A stretch of 64,000 nucleotides of DNA from Oscillospiraceae bacterium (GCA_022835495.1 BQOK01000001.1:930001-994000); one strand, 5' to 3'; positions 32,584-40,278 are shown, counted from the stretch's first letter. Translations and numbers: made by a program. Notes: generated by a model from the letters alone, not told the origin.

Positions 32584-33516
32584 ATGCCCCTTGGAACGGT
32601 GCTGGAGCTGCTGGCACAGGTGGCGCTGCTGATGGCGCTGGGCTTTTTTTTAAAAAAGCGGGGGCTTGTGACCCCCGGGTTCCAGCAGGGACTTTCGGAC
32701 TTTTTGATGTATGCGGTGATGCCGTTCAGTGTGCTGGCCTCGGCGGGCAGTGAATATTCCCCGGACCTGGCCGGGCGCCTGGGGCAGGCGGGGCTGATCG
32801 CCTGCGGGTATTACCTGGCGGCCCTTGCCCTGTGCGGGCTGCTGGCAAAAAAGGCCCTGTGCAAAAAAGCGCCGGCGCGGCAGGGCATTTTTGTGACCAT
32901 GGCGGTGTTCGCCAACACCGGGTTCATCGGCCTGCCGGTGATGAAAGCGCTGTATGGCAGCGAGGGCTTTTTGTATGGTATCATATACAATATGGCCTAC
33001 CAGGTGTTCCTGTTCACCCTGGGGGTGATGCTGCTGGGCGGCAGCCGGAAATTCCGGTGGCGCGCGCTGTACGGCGACCCGGTGACCGTTTTGTCGGTGG
33101 CGGCGCTGCTGATCTACCTGTCGCCCTTTCGGTTCCCCGCATTGCTGGACGGATTGTTCAACCAGATCGGCGACATGTGCGTGCCTATCTCGATGATCGT
33201 GACCGGCTGCTGTGTGGCGGATGTGAAGTTCCGGAACATCCTGCGGGAGAAAAGCGCTTACCTGATCTCGCTGCTGCGGCTGCTGGCGCTGCCGCTGGCC
33301 ATGCTGGCGGTGCTGGCGGCACTGAAGCTGGACCCGGTGCTGACGGCCGCCTGCGTGGTGCTGACCGGGCTGCCGGTGGGCTCGCTGAACGTGATCCTGG
33401 CCCAGCGCTATGGGGCCGACACAGGGTTTGCCACCACCGCCGTGGTGCAGAGCATGCTGCTGTTTTTGGCGTCGCTGCCGCTGGTGCTGCTGTGCCTGGA
33501 ATGGTGGGTGTTTTAA
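32584..33516 (+). CDS. AEC-family transporter (auxin efflux carrier fold)
   Basis: A 310-residue membrane protein with about ten hydrophobic segments. It starts VALLMALGFFLKKRGLVTP with LSDFLMYAVMPFSVL, and the MAVFANTGFIGLPVMKALYG segment (about residues 107-126) is the AEC/membrane transport protein signature. C-terminal TGLPVGSLNVILAQRYGAD is also typical. Family members export auxin in plants and transport malate or malonate in bacteria. Inside the frl-like operon it could move a product or a second substrate, for example the organic acid handled by the 2-hydroxyacid dehydrogenase; this is inference. Confidence 0.88.
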   Translation: MPLGTVLELLAQVALLMALGFFLKKRGLVTPGFQQGLSDFLMYAVMPFSVLASAGSEYSPDLAGRLGQAGLIACGYYLAALALCGLLAKKALCKKAPARQGIFVTMAVFANTGFIGLPVMKALYGSEGFLYGIIYNMAYQVFLFTLGVMLLGGSRKFRWRALYGDPVTVLSVAALLIYLSPFRFPALLDGLFNQIGDMCVPISMIVTGCCVADVKFRNILREKSAYLISLLRLLALPLAMLAVLAALKLDPVLTAACVVLTGLPVGSLNVILAQRYGADTGFATTAVVQSMLLFLASLPLVLLCLEWWVF

Positions 33517-33530
33517 AAGGGGGCATTTTT

Positions 33531-34313
33531 ATGAGGATCGCCGCCGTGGGCGATAACTGCATTGACGATTATTTTGGCACCGGGGAGGCGTACCCCGGCG
33601 GAAACCCCGTGAACGTGAGCGTTTACGCGGTGCGGCTGGGGCTTGCGGCCTCGTACACCGGCGCGGTGGGCAGCGACCAAAACGGCCGGCTGCTGCGCCG
33701 GGCCCTGGCGGGGAAGGGGGTGGACGTGAGCCACCTGCACACGCTGCCCGGGCGCACCGCCGTGACGCGGGTGGAGCTGTGCAAGGGCGAGCGGGTGTTC
33801 CGTGAGTACGATGAGGGGGTGCTGGCGGATTTTCGGCTGAGCGACGGCGACCTGGATTTTTTGTGCGGCCACGACCTGGTGGCAACCGGCCTTTGGGGCA
33901 GGATCGAGGGCGAGCTGCCCAGGATAAAGGCGCGGGGCGTGCCGGTGGCCTTTGACTTTGCCGACCGCGAACAGGGCCCTGTGCTGGACGCCGCGGCCCC
34001 CTATGTGGATTACGCGTTCTTTTCCCGCAGGGAGGACAGCGGGGAGCTGCGCGATTTTTTGCGGGCTTTCCGGCAGAGGGGGCCCAAGGTGGTGGTGGCC
34101 ACCCTGGGGGAGCATGGCAGCCTTGCCTGGAATGGGGAGGCGTTTATTCCCTGCGGCGCCGTGCGCTGCCCTGTGGTGGACACCATGGGCGCGGGGGACA
34201 GCTTTATTGCCGGGTTCCTGGCCGGGGTGCTGCAAAAAAAGCCGCTGGCCGCCTGCATGGAGCAGGGCGCCCGGAGCAGCAGCGTGACCCTGCAGTACCG
34301 GGGGGCCTGGTAG
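33531..34313 (+). CDS. frlD: PfkB-family fructoselysine 6-kinase, FrlD-like
   Basis: A 260-residue sugar kinase very like E. coli FrlD (261 residues). It shares GDNCIDDY, PGGNPVNVSVYAVRLG, GVDVSHLHTL, REYDEGVLADFRLS, FDFADREQG, TLGEHGS, the PfkB signature VDTMGAGDSFIAGFLAG with catalytic Asp in GAGDS (about residue 223) and the C-terminal QYRGAW (FrlD: QYHGAW). It phosphorylates fructoselysine at O6 with ATP after uptake. ATG 33531 follows AAGGGGG by 7 bases. The long open frame that runs into it from upstream is a shadow of the AEC gene. Confidence 0.9.
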   Translation: MRIAAVGDNCIDDYFGTGEAYPGGNPVNVSVYAVRLGLAASYTGAVGSDQNGRLLRRALAGKGVDVSHLHTLPGRTAVTRVELCKGERVFREYDEGVLADFRLSDGDLDFLCGHDLVATGLWGRIEGELPRIKARGVPVAFDFADREQGPVLDAAAPYVDYAFFSRREDSGELRDFLRAFRQRGPKVVVATLGEHGSLAWNGEAFIPCGAVRCPVVDTMGAGDSFIAGFLAGVLQKKPLAACMEQGARSSSVTLQYRGAW

Positions 34314-34336
34314 GGCCCGATTTTATAAACCATGCG

Positions 34337-34380
34337 GCAGAACCGCGCGCCCAAGGCTCTTGGGCGCGCGGTTCTGCTTT
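34337..34380 (+). terminator. Terminator of the frl-like operon
   Basis: Perfect 19-base arms (34337-34355 and 34359-34377; inner CCCAAG/CTTGGG) are followed by TTTGCG. The T run is short but the stem is very strong. Confidence 0.85.
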
Positions 34381-34443
34381 GCGCGTTCCGGCCCTGCGCC
34401 GGGCAGGGCCGGAAGGGACTTTTTGGAAAGGTGAAAAAACAGG

Positions 34444-34495
34444 TTGACAATTATATCGGCTGCCGTTATAATAAATATATCGGAAGACGTTATAA
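34444..34495 (+). promoter_or_regulatory. padR promoter with tandem palindromic operators
   Basis: TTGACA (34444-34449), a 17-base spacer and TATAAT (34467-34472) form a strong promoter. ATATCGG-N4-CGTTATAA occurs twice, at 34453-34471 and 34477-34495, offset 24 bases. Each is an imperfect palindrome (TTATATCG / CGTTATAA) like PadR operators; the first covers the spacer and -10, the second the transcription start. Autorepression is the simplest reading. Confidence 0.8.
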
Positions 34496-34534
34496 CGTTA
34501 AAAGATATAAACCGAACGAAAGAGAGGCGGACAA

Positions 34535-34852
34535 ATGGAAGGGTTTGCGCTCACCGAGGCGGTGTATTACATTTTGCTCTCGCTGGAAAAGCCCCTGCAC
34601 GGTTACGGGATCATGCAGAACACCGAAAAGCTGAGCGGCGGCAGGCTGCACCTGGCGGCGGGAACGCTGTACGGCGCGCTTACCACCCTGCTGGAGCGGC
34701 ACTGGATTGAGGCGCTGGGCAGCGAGGCGAGCAGCCGCAAAAAGGAGTACAAGATCACGCCGCTGGGGCGGCAGGCGGTGCGCGCCGAGATGGACCGGCT
34801 GCGGGAGCTGCTGCAAAACGGGGAAACGATCACAAAGGAGTGGGAAAAATGA
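34535..34852 (+). CDS. PadR-family transcriptional regulator
   Basis: A 105-residue winged-helix protein with ALTEAVYYILLSLEKPLHGYGIMQN (helix 1 to 2), LHLAAGTLYGALTTLLERHWIE (recognition helix region) and KEYKITPLGRQAV (wing). This is the short PadR subfamily seen beside DUF2812 proteins. It probably represses its own operon by binding the tandem palindromes in its promoter, with a membrane or drug signal as inducer. Its stop overlaps the start of the DUF2812 gene (ATGA). Confidence 0.93.
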   Translation: MEGFALTEAVYYILLSLEKPLHGYGIMQNTEKLSGGRLHLAAGTLYGALTTLLERHWIEALGSEASSRKKEYKITPLGRQAVRAEMDRLRELLQNGETITKEWEK

Positions 34853-35391
34853 TAAGAACGACTCGAAAATGGTTTTGGGTGTGGGATTACGACAAGGAGG
34901 AGGAATGGCTGAACAAGATGGCGGCCATGGGCCTTGCGATGACCGGGGTGGGCTTTGCGCGCTACACCTTTAAGGAGGGGGCCCCCGGCGAATACATCTA
35001 CCGGCTGCAGCTGCTGGAGAATCTGCCCGGTCACACCGAGAGCGTGCAGTATCTGCGCTTTCTGGAGGAGACGGGGGTGGAGCATGTTGCGAGCATGAAC
35101 CGCTGGGTCTACCTGCGCAAAAAAGCGGCGGACGGCCCGTTTGAGGTATTTTCGGACCTGGAATCCCAGATCAAACTGCTGCGGCCGATTCAGACGCTGC
35201 TGCTTGTGCTCACACTGACCAGCCTGTTCTGGAGCGGCTATAACTTTTGGTTTGGCTTTACCAGGCACATGGGCCTGAATGTGGGCTGCGGGGCGTTTAT
35301 GCTGGTGTTTGCCGCCCTGCTGGGATACGGCTTTGGGCAGGTGACGAAAAAAATGAGGCGGCTCAAAAAGGAAAAGCGCATTCGGGAATAA
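34849..35391 (+). CDS. DUF2812 domain membrane protein
   Basis: A 180-residue protein. The N-terminal RKWFWVWDYDKEEEWLNKMAAMGL and the block ending YIYRLQLLENLP match DUF2812, and two hydrophobic segments (about residues 110-130 and 140-160) lie in the C-terminal half, followed by a very basic tail. DUF2812 proteins are regularly paired with PadR regulators in Firmicutes; their function is unknown but an anti-regulator or sensor role is often proposed. ATG 34849 follows AAGGAG by 9 bases and is translationally coupled to padR. Confidence 0.88.
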   Translation: MIRTTRKWFWVWDYDKEEEWLNKMAAMGLAMTGVGFARYTFKEGAPGEYIYRLQLLENLPGHTESVQYLRFLEETGVEHVASMNRWVYLRKKAADGPFEVFSDLESQIKLLRPIQTLLLVLTLTSLFWSGYNFWFGFTRHMGLNVGCGAFMLVFAALLGYGFGQVTKKMRRLKKEKRIRE

Positions 35392-35483
35392 CCCCCGGCC
35401 TTGAAAATGGCCGCCGGACCGTGTACACTAGGAAGCGGAAAACAGTGAGCGGGCGGACCGCTGAGAGTGGGGGAAGGCGGAAC

Positions 35484-36179
35484 ATGGAAACAAGGCGGCG
35501 GGCCAGGGTGCAGACCAGCGAGGCGCTGCGGGCAGGTCTGGTGCTGGCGGTGACCGGCGGCTACCTGGACGCCTACACCTATTTGTGCCGGGGACATGTG
35601 TTTGCAAACGCAGAGACGGGCAATATGGTGCTGCTGGGGATCAACCTGGTGACCGGCCAGTGGTCGGCGGCGGTGAAGTATATCCCGCCCATCTTTGCCT
35701 TTTTTGCCGGGGTGCTGGTGGCCGAGTGGATGCGCGGCCGGGGCAAGGCCCGGCCGGAAAGGGGCAGGCTGCACTGGCGCCAGCGGGTGCTGCTTTTGGA
35801 ACTGGCGGTGCTGCTGGCGGCGGCCCTTGCGCCGCTGGGCGGCGGCTGGGACATGGCGGTGAACGTGGGAGTGTCGTTTGTGTGCGCTTTGCAGGTGGAG
35901 AGCTTTCGCCGGGTGCACGGCCAGGCCTACGCCACCACCATGTGCACCGGCAACCTGCGCAGCGGCACCGAGCTGCTCTACCGCTGCCTGCGGGAAAAGG
36001 ATCCCGCGCTGCTGCGCCACTGCCTGCGCTATTACGCGGTGATCCTGGCGTTTATTGCCGGCGCGGCGGCCAGCGCGCTGCTGGCGGCGCCCCTGGGCCG
36101 GTGGTCGGTGCTGGTGGCCTGCGGCGGCCTTGTGCTGGTGCTGGGCATGCTGTTTTGGGAAGAAGTGGAAACGCGCTGA
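35484..36179 (+). CDS. YoaK/DUF1275 family membrane protein
   Basis: A 231-residue protein with about six hydrophobic segments. The DUF1275 pattern is clear: LAVTGGYLDAYTYLCRGHVFANAETGNMVLLGINL (about residues 18-52) and the later VESFRRVHGQAYATTMCTGNLRSGTELL. The function of the family is unknown, though SLC26-like transport has been suggested. ATG 35484 is preceded by GGGGGAAGG. It converges on the MerR gene and shares a perfect hairpin terminator. Confidence 0.88.
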   Translation: METRRRARVQTSEALRAGLVLAVTGGYLDAYTYLCRGHVFANAETGNMVLLGINLVTGQWSAAVKYIPPIFAFFAGVLVAEWMRGRGKARPERGRLHWRQRVLLLELAVLLAAALAPLGGGWDMAVNVGVSFVCALQVESFRRVHGQAYATTMCTGNLRSGTELLYRCLREKDPALLRHCLRYYAVILAFIAGAAASALLAAPLGRWSVLVACGGLVLVLGMLFWEEVETR

Positions 36180-36191
36180 GGCGGGCGCGGC

Positions 36192-36234
36192 AAAGCAAAG
36201 GGGCCGGTGCAGCCTGCACCGGCCCCTTTGCTTT
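36192..36234. terminator. Bidirectional terminator between yoaK-like and merR genes
   Basis: Perfect 21-base arms (36192-36212 and 36214-36234, ends AAAGCAAAGG and CCTTTGCTTT) with A/T tails on both sides. Confidence 0.9.
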
Positions 36235-36997
36235 ATTCGGCCCTGACCCAGTGATGCACGGCCCGGTTTAAAAATTCGGCGCAGCCGGGGCACCCGCCGT
36301 TATAATAGGCGGCAAAGCGCTCGTCGGCCAGATACAGATCCACAAGCCCCAGGTGCATGGCGGGCTGGTATTTGTGCCAGCTCATGCGCAGCCACTCGGC
36401 GTGCAGGGCCGCCACGGCCCGGCCCGCCTCGCCGGCGGGGTCCGCCCCTGCGGCGACGGCCTGCCGGAGCGCTTGCAGGATGTTCTCTTCCAGCTCTTTA
36501 AAATGGCGGTATTCCGCCTCGGTCATGTTCAAAAGCGCTTGATTGGCGGAATCCGCCGCCGGCTCGCCGTATTTGGCCCGGACCTCGGCGCCGTATTGGG
36601 CCTCGTTTTGCGCCACCAGGTTCTGCTTAAAGGCCGCAAATTTTTGTTCGTCGCTCATTTCGATCTCCCCTTTCATGGATGCGATGGTGTTGTTCACGGT
36701 GCGGATGAGAGCGTCCAGCCCGTCCCGCTGGGCGGTGAGGCGGGCCAGATGTTCCTGCAGGGCGGCCAGCCGGTCGAAACCGGGCTGGTAGACCAGCGCC
36801 CGGACGGCCTCCAGCTCAAAGCCCCGCTGCCGGTAAAAAAGGATCTGCTGCAGCAGGTCCACCTGCGCGGGACCGTAATAGCGATAGCCGTTTTCCCCCA
36901 CCCGGGCGGGGGGCAGCAGGCCGATCTGGTGGTAATAGCGCAGGGTGCGCGCGCTCACCCCCGCCAGGGCCGCCAATTGCCGGATGCCGTATTCCAC
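36233..36997 (-). CDS. MerR-family regulator with TipAS effector domain
   Basis: A 254-residue protein. Residues 1-70 are a MerR winged helix (GIRQLAALAGVSARTLRYYHQIGLLPPARVGENGYRYY), about 75-110 a dimerisation coiled coil and about 120-254 a TipAS antibiotic-recognition domain (FKQNLVAQNEAQYGAEVRAKYG, NGGCPGCAEFLNRAVHHWV). TipA-type regulators bind peptide antibiotics such as thiostrepton and activate drug-efflux genes. No efflux gene is adjacent in its own direction, so it may mainly control itself or distant genes. Its promoter has the MerR-type 19-base spacer with a central palindrome. Confidence 0.92.
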   Translation of the reverse strand: MEYGIRQLAALAGVSARTLRYYHQIGLLPPARVGENGYRYYGPAQVDLLQQILFYRQRGFELEAVRALVYQPGFDRLAALQEHLARLTAQRDGLDALIRTVNNTIASMKGEIEMSDEQKFAAFKQNLVAQNEAQYGAEVRAKYGEPAADSANQALLNMTEAEYRHFKELEENILQALRQAVAAGADPAGEAGRAVAALHAEWLRMSWHKYQPAMHLGLVDLYLADERFAAYYNGGCPGCAEFLNRAVHHWVRAE

Positions 36998-37024
36998 AGT
37001 GCCTGCCTCCTTTCCGCAAGATCT

Positions 37025-37055
37025 ATGATACAGGTTGACGCAGCGTCAATGTCAA
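37025..37055 (-). promoter_or_regulatory. MerR-type promoter with 19-base spacer and central dyad
   Basis: On the minus strand TTGACA (37055-37050) and TATCAT (37030-37025) are separated by 19 bases, and the spacer holds a 15-base near-perfect palindrome TTGACGC-T-GCGTCAA (37049-37035). An overlong spacer containing the operator is the hallmark of MerR-activated promoters, so the regulator probably activates its own gene. Confidence 0.85.
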
Positions 37056-37175
37056 GCCCTTTTTGAACTATTTTTTGATCCGCCAAAAAAGTTTTGAAAA
37101 AGCACTAATTTTTTAAAACCGCCTCATTGCATGAAGGCCCCGGGAAGGGTATGCTGTTAAGAGGAGGTGACCGAT

Positions 37176-37655
37176 ATGGCCGGCGAGGAAAAAAAGGATT
37201 TTAATGCGATGCTTCACAGGGATGCAGGAATGCCCAAAATACAGATCGTGACCGACCGGGCCACGATTGAGAAGTACGGCGGGGAGAGGATGTTCTTCGC
37301 GCCGCCCCTGGCCTACGATGAGATCATGAAAAAGGTGCCGCGCGGGAAGGTTTTGACGGTGGGGGCGATCCGGGCTTTTTTGGCCGAACGCGGCGGCGCG
37401 GATTTTACCGACCCGATCACGGCGGGGATCTTTGTGTCGATCGCGGCCTGGGCGAGCGAGCAGCGGGCCGCGGACCGAACGCCCTATTGGCGAACGCTGA
37501 AGGCGGGCGGCGAGCTGAACCCCAAATACCCGGGCGGGGCGGAAGCCCAAAAAGAAAAGCTGGAGGCCGAGGGGCACACCGTTGTGCAAAGGGGCAGAAA
37601 AAACCTGAGGTATTATGTGCAGGACTATGAAAAAGCCCTCTTCGAGCTGGGCTGA
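37176..37655 (+). CDS. MGMT-family (alkyltransferase-like) protein without catalytic Cys
   Basis: A 159-residue protein whose middle matches the DNA-binding domain of O6-alkylguanine methyltransferases (PRGKVLTVGAIRAFLAERGG, then TPYWRTLKAGGELNPKYPGGAEAQKEKLEAEGH). Where active MGMT has PCHRV this protein has PYWRT, so the alkyl-acceptor cysteine is missing. This recalls alkyltransferase-like (ATL) proteins with Trp in that place, which bind alkylated bases and recruit nucleotide-excision repair. The N-terminal 60 residues are extra. ATG 37176 has GAGGAGG 8 bases upstream. It is divergent from the MerR gene. A hairpin at 37678-37721 follows. Confidence 0.75.
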   Translation: MAGEEKKDFNAMLHRDAGMPKIQIVTDRATIEKYGGERMFFAPPLAYDEIMKKVPRGKVLTVGAIRAFLAERGGADFTDPITAGIFVSIAAWASEQRAADRTPYWRTLKAGGELNPKYPGGAEAQKEKLEAEGHTVVQRGRKNLRYYVQDYEKALFELG

Positions 37656-37677
37656 AAGCCGGGCAAAGGCGGCAAAA

Positions 37678-37721
37678 AGAGCCGATCACCATGCGTGTGA
37701 TTCTCATGGAGGATCGGCTCT
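37678..37721 (+). terminator. Branched hairpin after MGMT-like gene
   Basis: Outer arms AGAGCCGATC / GATCGGCTCT (37678-37687, 37712-37721) enclose an inner CCATG/CATGG stem. There is no good T run; it may act as terminator or mark the edge of the A+T-richer islet that begins just downstream. Confidence 0.55.
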
Positions 37722-37787
37722 GCGCCTTTGCGCCTGGCCCTTGTGCTGCGTTTATCCCGCCCCCTTTCGCGGGATTGGCGGTTTGCC

Positions 37788-38519
37788 CTATTGCTTTTTC
37801 ATCTGCCGTAAAAACAGAAAAACAGCACCCATAACGGCAGCAGCCGTGTAACCGAGCACCCACCAAAGGTGGGGCAGGATATTTGAATAATCCCCATTAA
37901 AGACAGCCCGTTCCAATTCGACAGCATGAATGTAAGGCAAAGCATTTGCAATTTTTTCAAAAGGACCGCCTACAAGGTCTACATCAAACCAAATGCCCGA
38001 CAGCCAGGCAGACAAATTGGTAAGCAACGCGCCGCAGATGCCGCCTACCTGTTTGGAATTTAAAACACTTCCAAAGACAAGCCCCAAAGCAATGTAAAAT
38101 AATGCCACGGGAATGATAACCAGCACGGCATACAACGCGGTGATTTTTAGTTCCAAACCAAGCAGAGCCGCGGCAATATAGCAAATGATTCCCTGTGCTG
38201 CCGCCATTGGCAAAAGCGGGAGGGTGTAACCGAAAATGAAATCTGCCGCAGTAAGCGGGGTGGTATAGAGCCTTTGCAGCAATGCACTTTCTCTGTCTTT
38301 TGAAATGAGAACAGCGGCAAACAAAGTTATAAAAGATAAGCCAAATATCGTTACGCCGGGCGTCAGATGGGCAAGCTCGAAGATCGGCACAGGGATATTG
38401 GACTGAATGGCAGTGAGCAGCCCAATCAGAACAAGAGGAAACCCCAAACCAAAAAACAGATTCAGCGGGTCGCGCAGGATCTCTTTCGCTGTTCTGGCTG
38501 AAAATGTAAGCAATCTCAT
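37788..38519 (-). CDS. ABC-2 type transporter permease
   Basis: A 243-residue membrane protein with six hydrophobic segments. The start MRLLTFSARTAKEILRDPLNLFFGLGFPLVL is the usual cytoplasmic helix plus first membrane span of drug or antibiotic ABC-2 exporters, and SKDRESALLQRLYTTPLTAADFIFGY is the family loop motif. It is the membrane half of an exporter with the ATPase gene just upstream in its direction (4-base overlap). The base composition is lower in G+C than the surrounding core genes. Confidence 0.92.
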   Translation of the reverse strand: MRLLTFSARTAKEILRDPLNLFFGLGFPLVLIGLLTAIQSNIPVPIFELAHLTPGVTIFGLSFITLFAAVLISKDRESALLQRLYTTPLTAADFIFGYTLPLLPMAAAQGIICYIAAALLGLELKITALYAVLVIIPVALFYIALGLVFGSVLNSKQVGGICGALLTNLSAWLSGIWFDVDLVGGPFEKIANALPYIHAVELERAVFNGDYSNILPHLWWVLGYTAAAVMGAVFLFLRQMKKQ

Positions 38520-39247
38520 TCTTCTTTGCCCCCCTTTACGATTGCGACAAAAGCGTCCTCGAATTTTTCTTTTCCCGCTTTTGCTTTTATTTCGTCTGCC
38601 GTGCCCAGCGCAAGGAGCCTGCCGGCTTTCATAATGCCGATACGGCCGGCAAGGGCTTCGGCTTCTTCCATATAATGCGTTGTCAAAACAATGGTTATCT
38701 TTCCCTTTAACGCACGAATGGTATCCCACAGATCGCTTCTTGCGAGCACGTCGAGCCCTAAGGTGGGCTCGTCGAGAAAAAGTACCTGCGGCTCACTGAT
38801 CAGGGCCATTGCAATGCTTAATCTGCGCTGCCAGCCGCCCGATAACTTTCCCGCTTTTTTGCTTAAAATATCGGTTAAATCAAATTGTTCCGAGAGCTCT
38901 TTGATTTTAGATTGCCTTTTCTCCTTTGAAAAATCGTGGACGCCGCACATCAGCTCAAGATTTTCCTTTACACTTAAATTGGGGGCGACGGCGGTTTCCT
39001 GCGGAGATACGCCAATGATATTTTTCACCGCACTGACCTCAGAAAGGATGCTGTTCCCGTTCACAAAAGCATTGCCGCCATCAGGCTTTGTGAGGCAGGT
39101 GAGCATTTTTATCGCAGTTGTTTTTCCTGCCCCGTTTACGCCAAGCAGGGCAAACAATTCGCCCTGTGAAATGCAAAGGTCAAGTTTGTTTACGGCTGTG
39201 AGGCCTTTGTATTTTTTTGTGAGCCCTTCTGTTTTAATTGCATACAT
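38516..39247 (-). CDS. ABC transporter ATP-binding protein (drug-export type)
   Basis: A 243-residue ATPase with Walker A GVNGAGKTTAIKML (about residues 36-49), Q-loop VSPQETAVAP, signature LSGGWQRRLSIAMAL, Walker B VLFLDEPTLGLD and an H-loop VLTTHYMEEAEAL. The length and motifs fit the CcmA/DrrA-like ATPases that power ABC-2 exporters. The gene lies two bases after the TetR gene and overlaps the permease, so the three form a regulator-exporter operon, probably for a toxic compound or peptide. Confidence 0.95.
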   Translation of the reverse strand: MYAIKTEGLTKKYKGLTAVNKLDLCISQGELFALLGVNGAGKTTAIKMLTCLTKPDGGNAFVNGNSILSEVSAVKNIIGVSPQETAVAPNLSVKENLELMCGVHDFSKEKRQSKIKELSEQFDLTDILSKKAGKLSGGWQRRLSIAMALISEPQVLFLDEPTLGLDVLARSDLWDTIRALKGKITIVLTTHYMEEAEALAGRIGIMKAGRLLALGTADEIKAKAGKEKFEDAFVAIVKGGKEE

Positions 39248-39249
39248 TT

Positions 39250-39813
39250 TTATTTCCCCCCTGTATAACGGTGCTTCAACCCCAAATAAGCGTCGGTAAG
39301 GGCTTTGTCGATAAATTCAATGTCCCATTCAAGGTAATTTGTTGCGATCATTGTTGCAATGCCGTGAACATAAAGCCATGATTCCATGTGAAAAAGAAAC
39401 GCTTCATCTTCACGAATGCCCAGTTTTTTCATGATAATGTTTAAGATCGGACGAATTTCTTCACGGTTTTCTTCTATCTTTTCGCCGGTCCTGTCACGCA
39501 TAAAAAGCAGCTTGAACAGTTCCTTTTCTTCCATTGCAAACTGAATATACGCTATGCCGCTTGCTTTATAGGGCGGGTATTTGCTGCTTGCCATGCCTTT
39601 TTGGAGATAGGACTGGTACAGCCTGTTTGCGGCGGCTATAACCTCGTTTTGTACTTCCTCCATATTTTTGAACAAGCCAAAAATAGGTTTTGCGGAGGAG
39701 CCGAGCTCTGCCGCCAGCCCTCTTGCGGTTAATTCCGCAATGCCATTCTTTCTTGTAACATCCAAGGCGGCAGTTATGATTTGTTCCCTTGTGAACTTGA
39801 ATTTAGGCGGCAT
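39250..39813 (-). CDS. TetR/AcrR-family transcriptional regulator
   Basis: A 187-residue protein with an N-terminal TetR helix-turn-helix (FTREQIITAALDVTRKNGIAELTARGLAAELGSSAKPIFGLFKNMEEV, residues 6-53) and a helical ligand domain with WHG-like features. It leads the exporter operon and probably represses it until a drug binds. I chose the ATG at 39813 (MPPKFKFTRE) because GGAGAGAG lies just upstream on the minus strand and the promoter is at 39865-39893, downstream of the earlier in-frame ATGs. Confidence 0.92.
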   Translation of the reverse strand: MPPKFKFTREQIITAALDVTRKNGIAELTARGLAAELGSSAKPIFGLFKNMEEVQNEVIAAANRLYQSYLQKGMASSKYPPYKASGIAYIQFAMEEKELFKLLFMRDRTGEKIEENREEIRPILNIIMKKLGIREDEAFLFHMESWLYVHGIATMIATNYLEWDIEFIDKALTDAYLGLKHRYTGGK

Positions 39814-39843
39814 TTTTCTCTCTCCGTTCTTTAAAAAACTATC

Positions 39844-39893
39844 GTTGCGCAACTTATGTTTCTTATTGTACCGAGAAAATCCTTGTTTGTCAA
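39844..39893 (-). promoter_or_regulatory. Promoter and putative operator of the tetR-ABC operon
   Basis: On the minus strand TTGACA (39893-39888), a 17-base spacer and TACAAT (39870-39865). A GTTGCGCAAC palindrome at 39844-39853, near the expected transcription start, is a good candidate for the TetR operator. Confidence 0.75.
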
Positions 39894-39978
39894 GGGGCTT
39901 TAAAGAAATCTCAATTTCCTTTTGTGTTCCCGGCGTATAGTTAGCCGAACCAAATGTAGATTTACTCATCAACAAGAA

Positions 39979-40017
39979 AAGAGAGTGTAACCCTTTTGAG
40001 TTACACTCTCTTTCTTA
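39979..40017. terminator. Terminator of the AbrB-like gene
   Basis: Thirteen-base perfect arms (AAGAGAGTGTAAC at 39979-39991, complement at 40000-40012) with A/T-rich flanks on both sides. Confidence 0.85.
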
Positions 40018-40278
40018 TTGCCGATTGTCCTGTTTTAATTCTTTAATGCAGGCATCGCAAAGATAGCAGCCTGGCTTAAGTTCTTTCAAATCCTCTGTTG
40101 CTCCGCATTTCAGGCACATCTTAGTCGCTTTCTTCAAGATAATGTGCCCGTTATCCCTGTCGACCAGGATTTCAAGGCTGTCTTTTTCGTCTATATCAAA
40201 AGCTCGCCTTGTCCCAATCGGAAGTACCACACGCCCCAGCTCGTCCACTTTTCTGATGATGCCGGTTGATTTGACCAT
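40015..40278 (-). CDS. AbrB/SpoVT-type DNA-binding protein with C-terminal zinc ribbon
   Basis: An 87-residue protein. Residues 1-50 form an AbrB swapped-hairpin domain (MVKSTGIIRKVDELGRVVLPIGTRRAFDI), and residues 54-80 contain CLKCG and CDAC pairs that should bind one zinc. AbrB proteins are transition-state regulators binding flexible A+T-rich DNA. The zinc extension is found in a clostridial subgroup and may mediate oligomerisation or partner binding. It is divergent from the XRE gene at 40414 with 135 bases between the starts. Confidence 0.9.
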   Translation of the reverse strand: MVKSTGIIRKVDELGRVVLPIGTRRAFDIDEKDSLEILVDRDNGHIILKKATKMCLKCGATEDLKELKPGCYLCDACIKELKQDNRQ

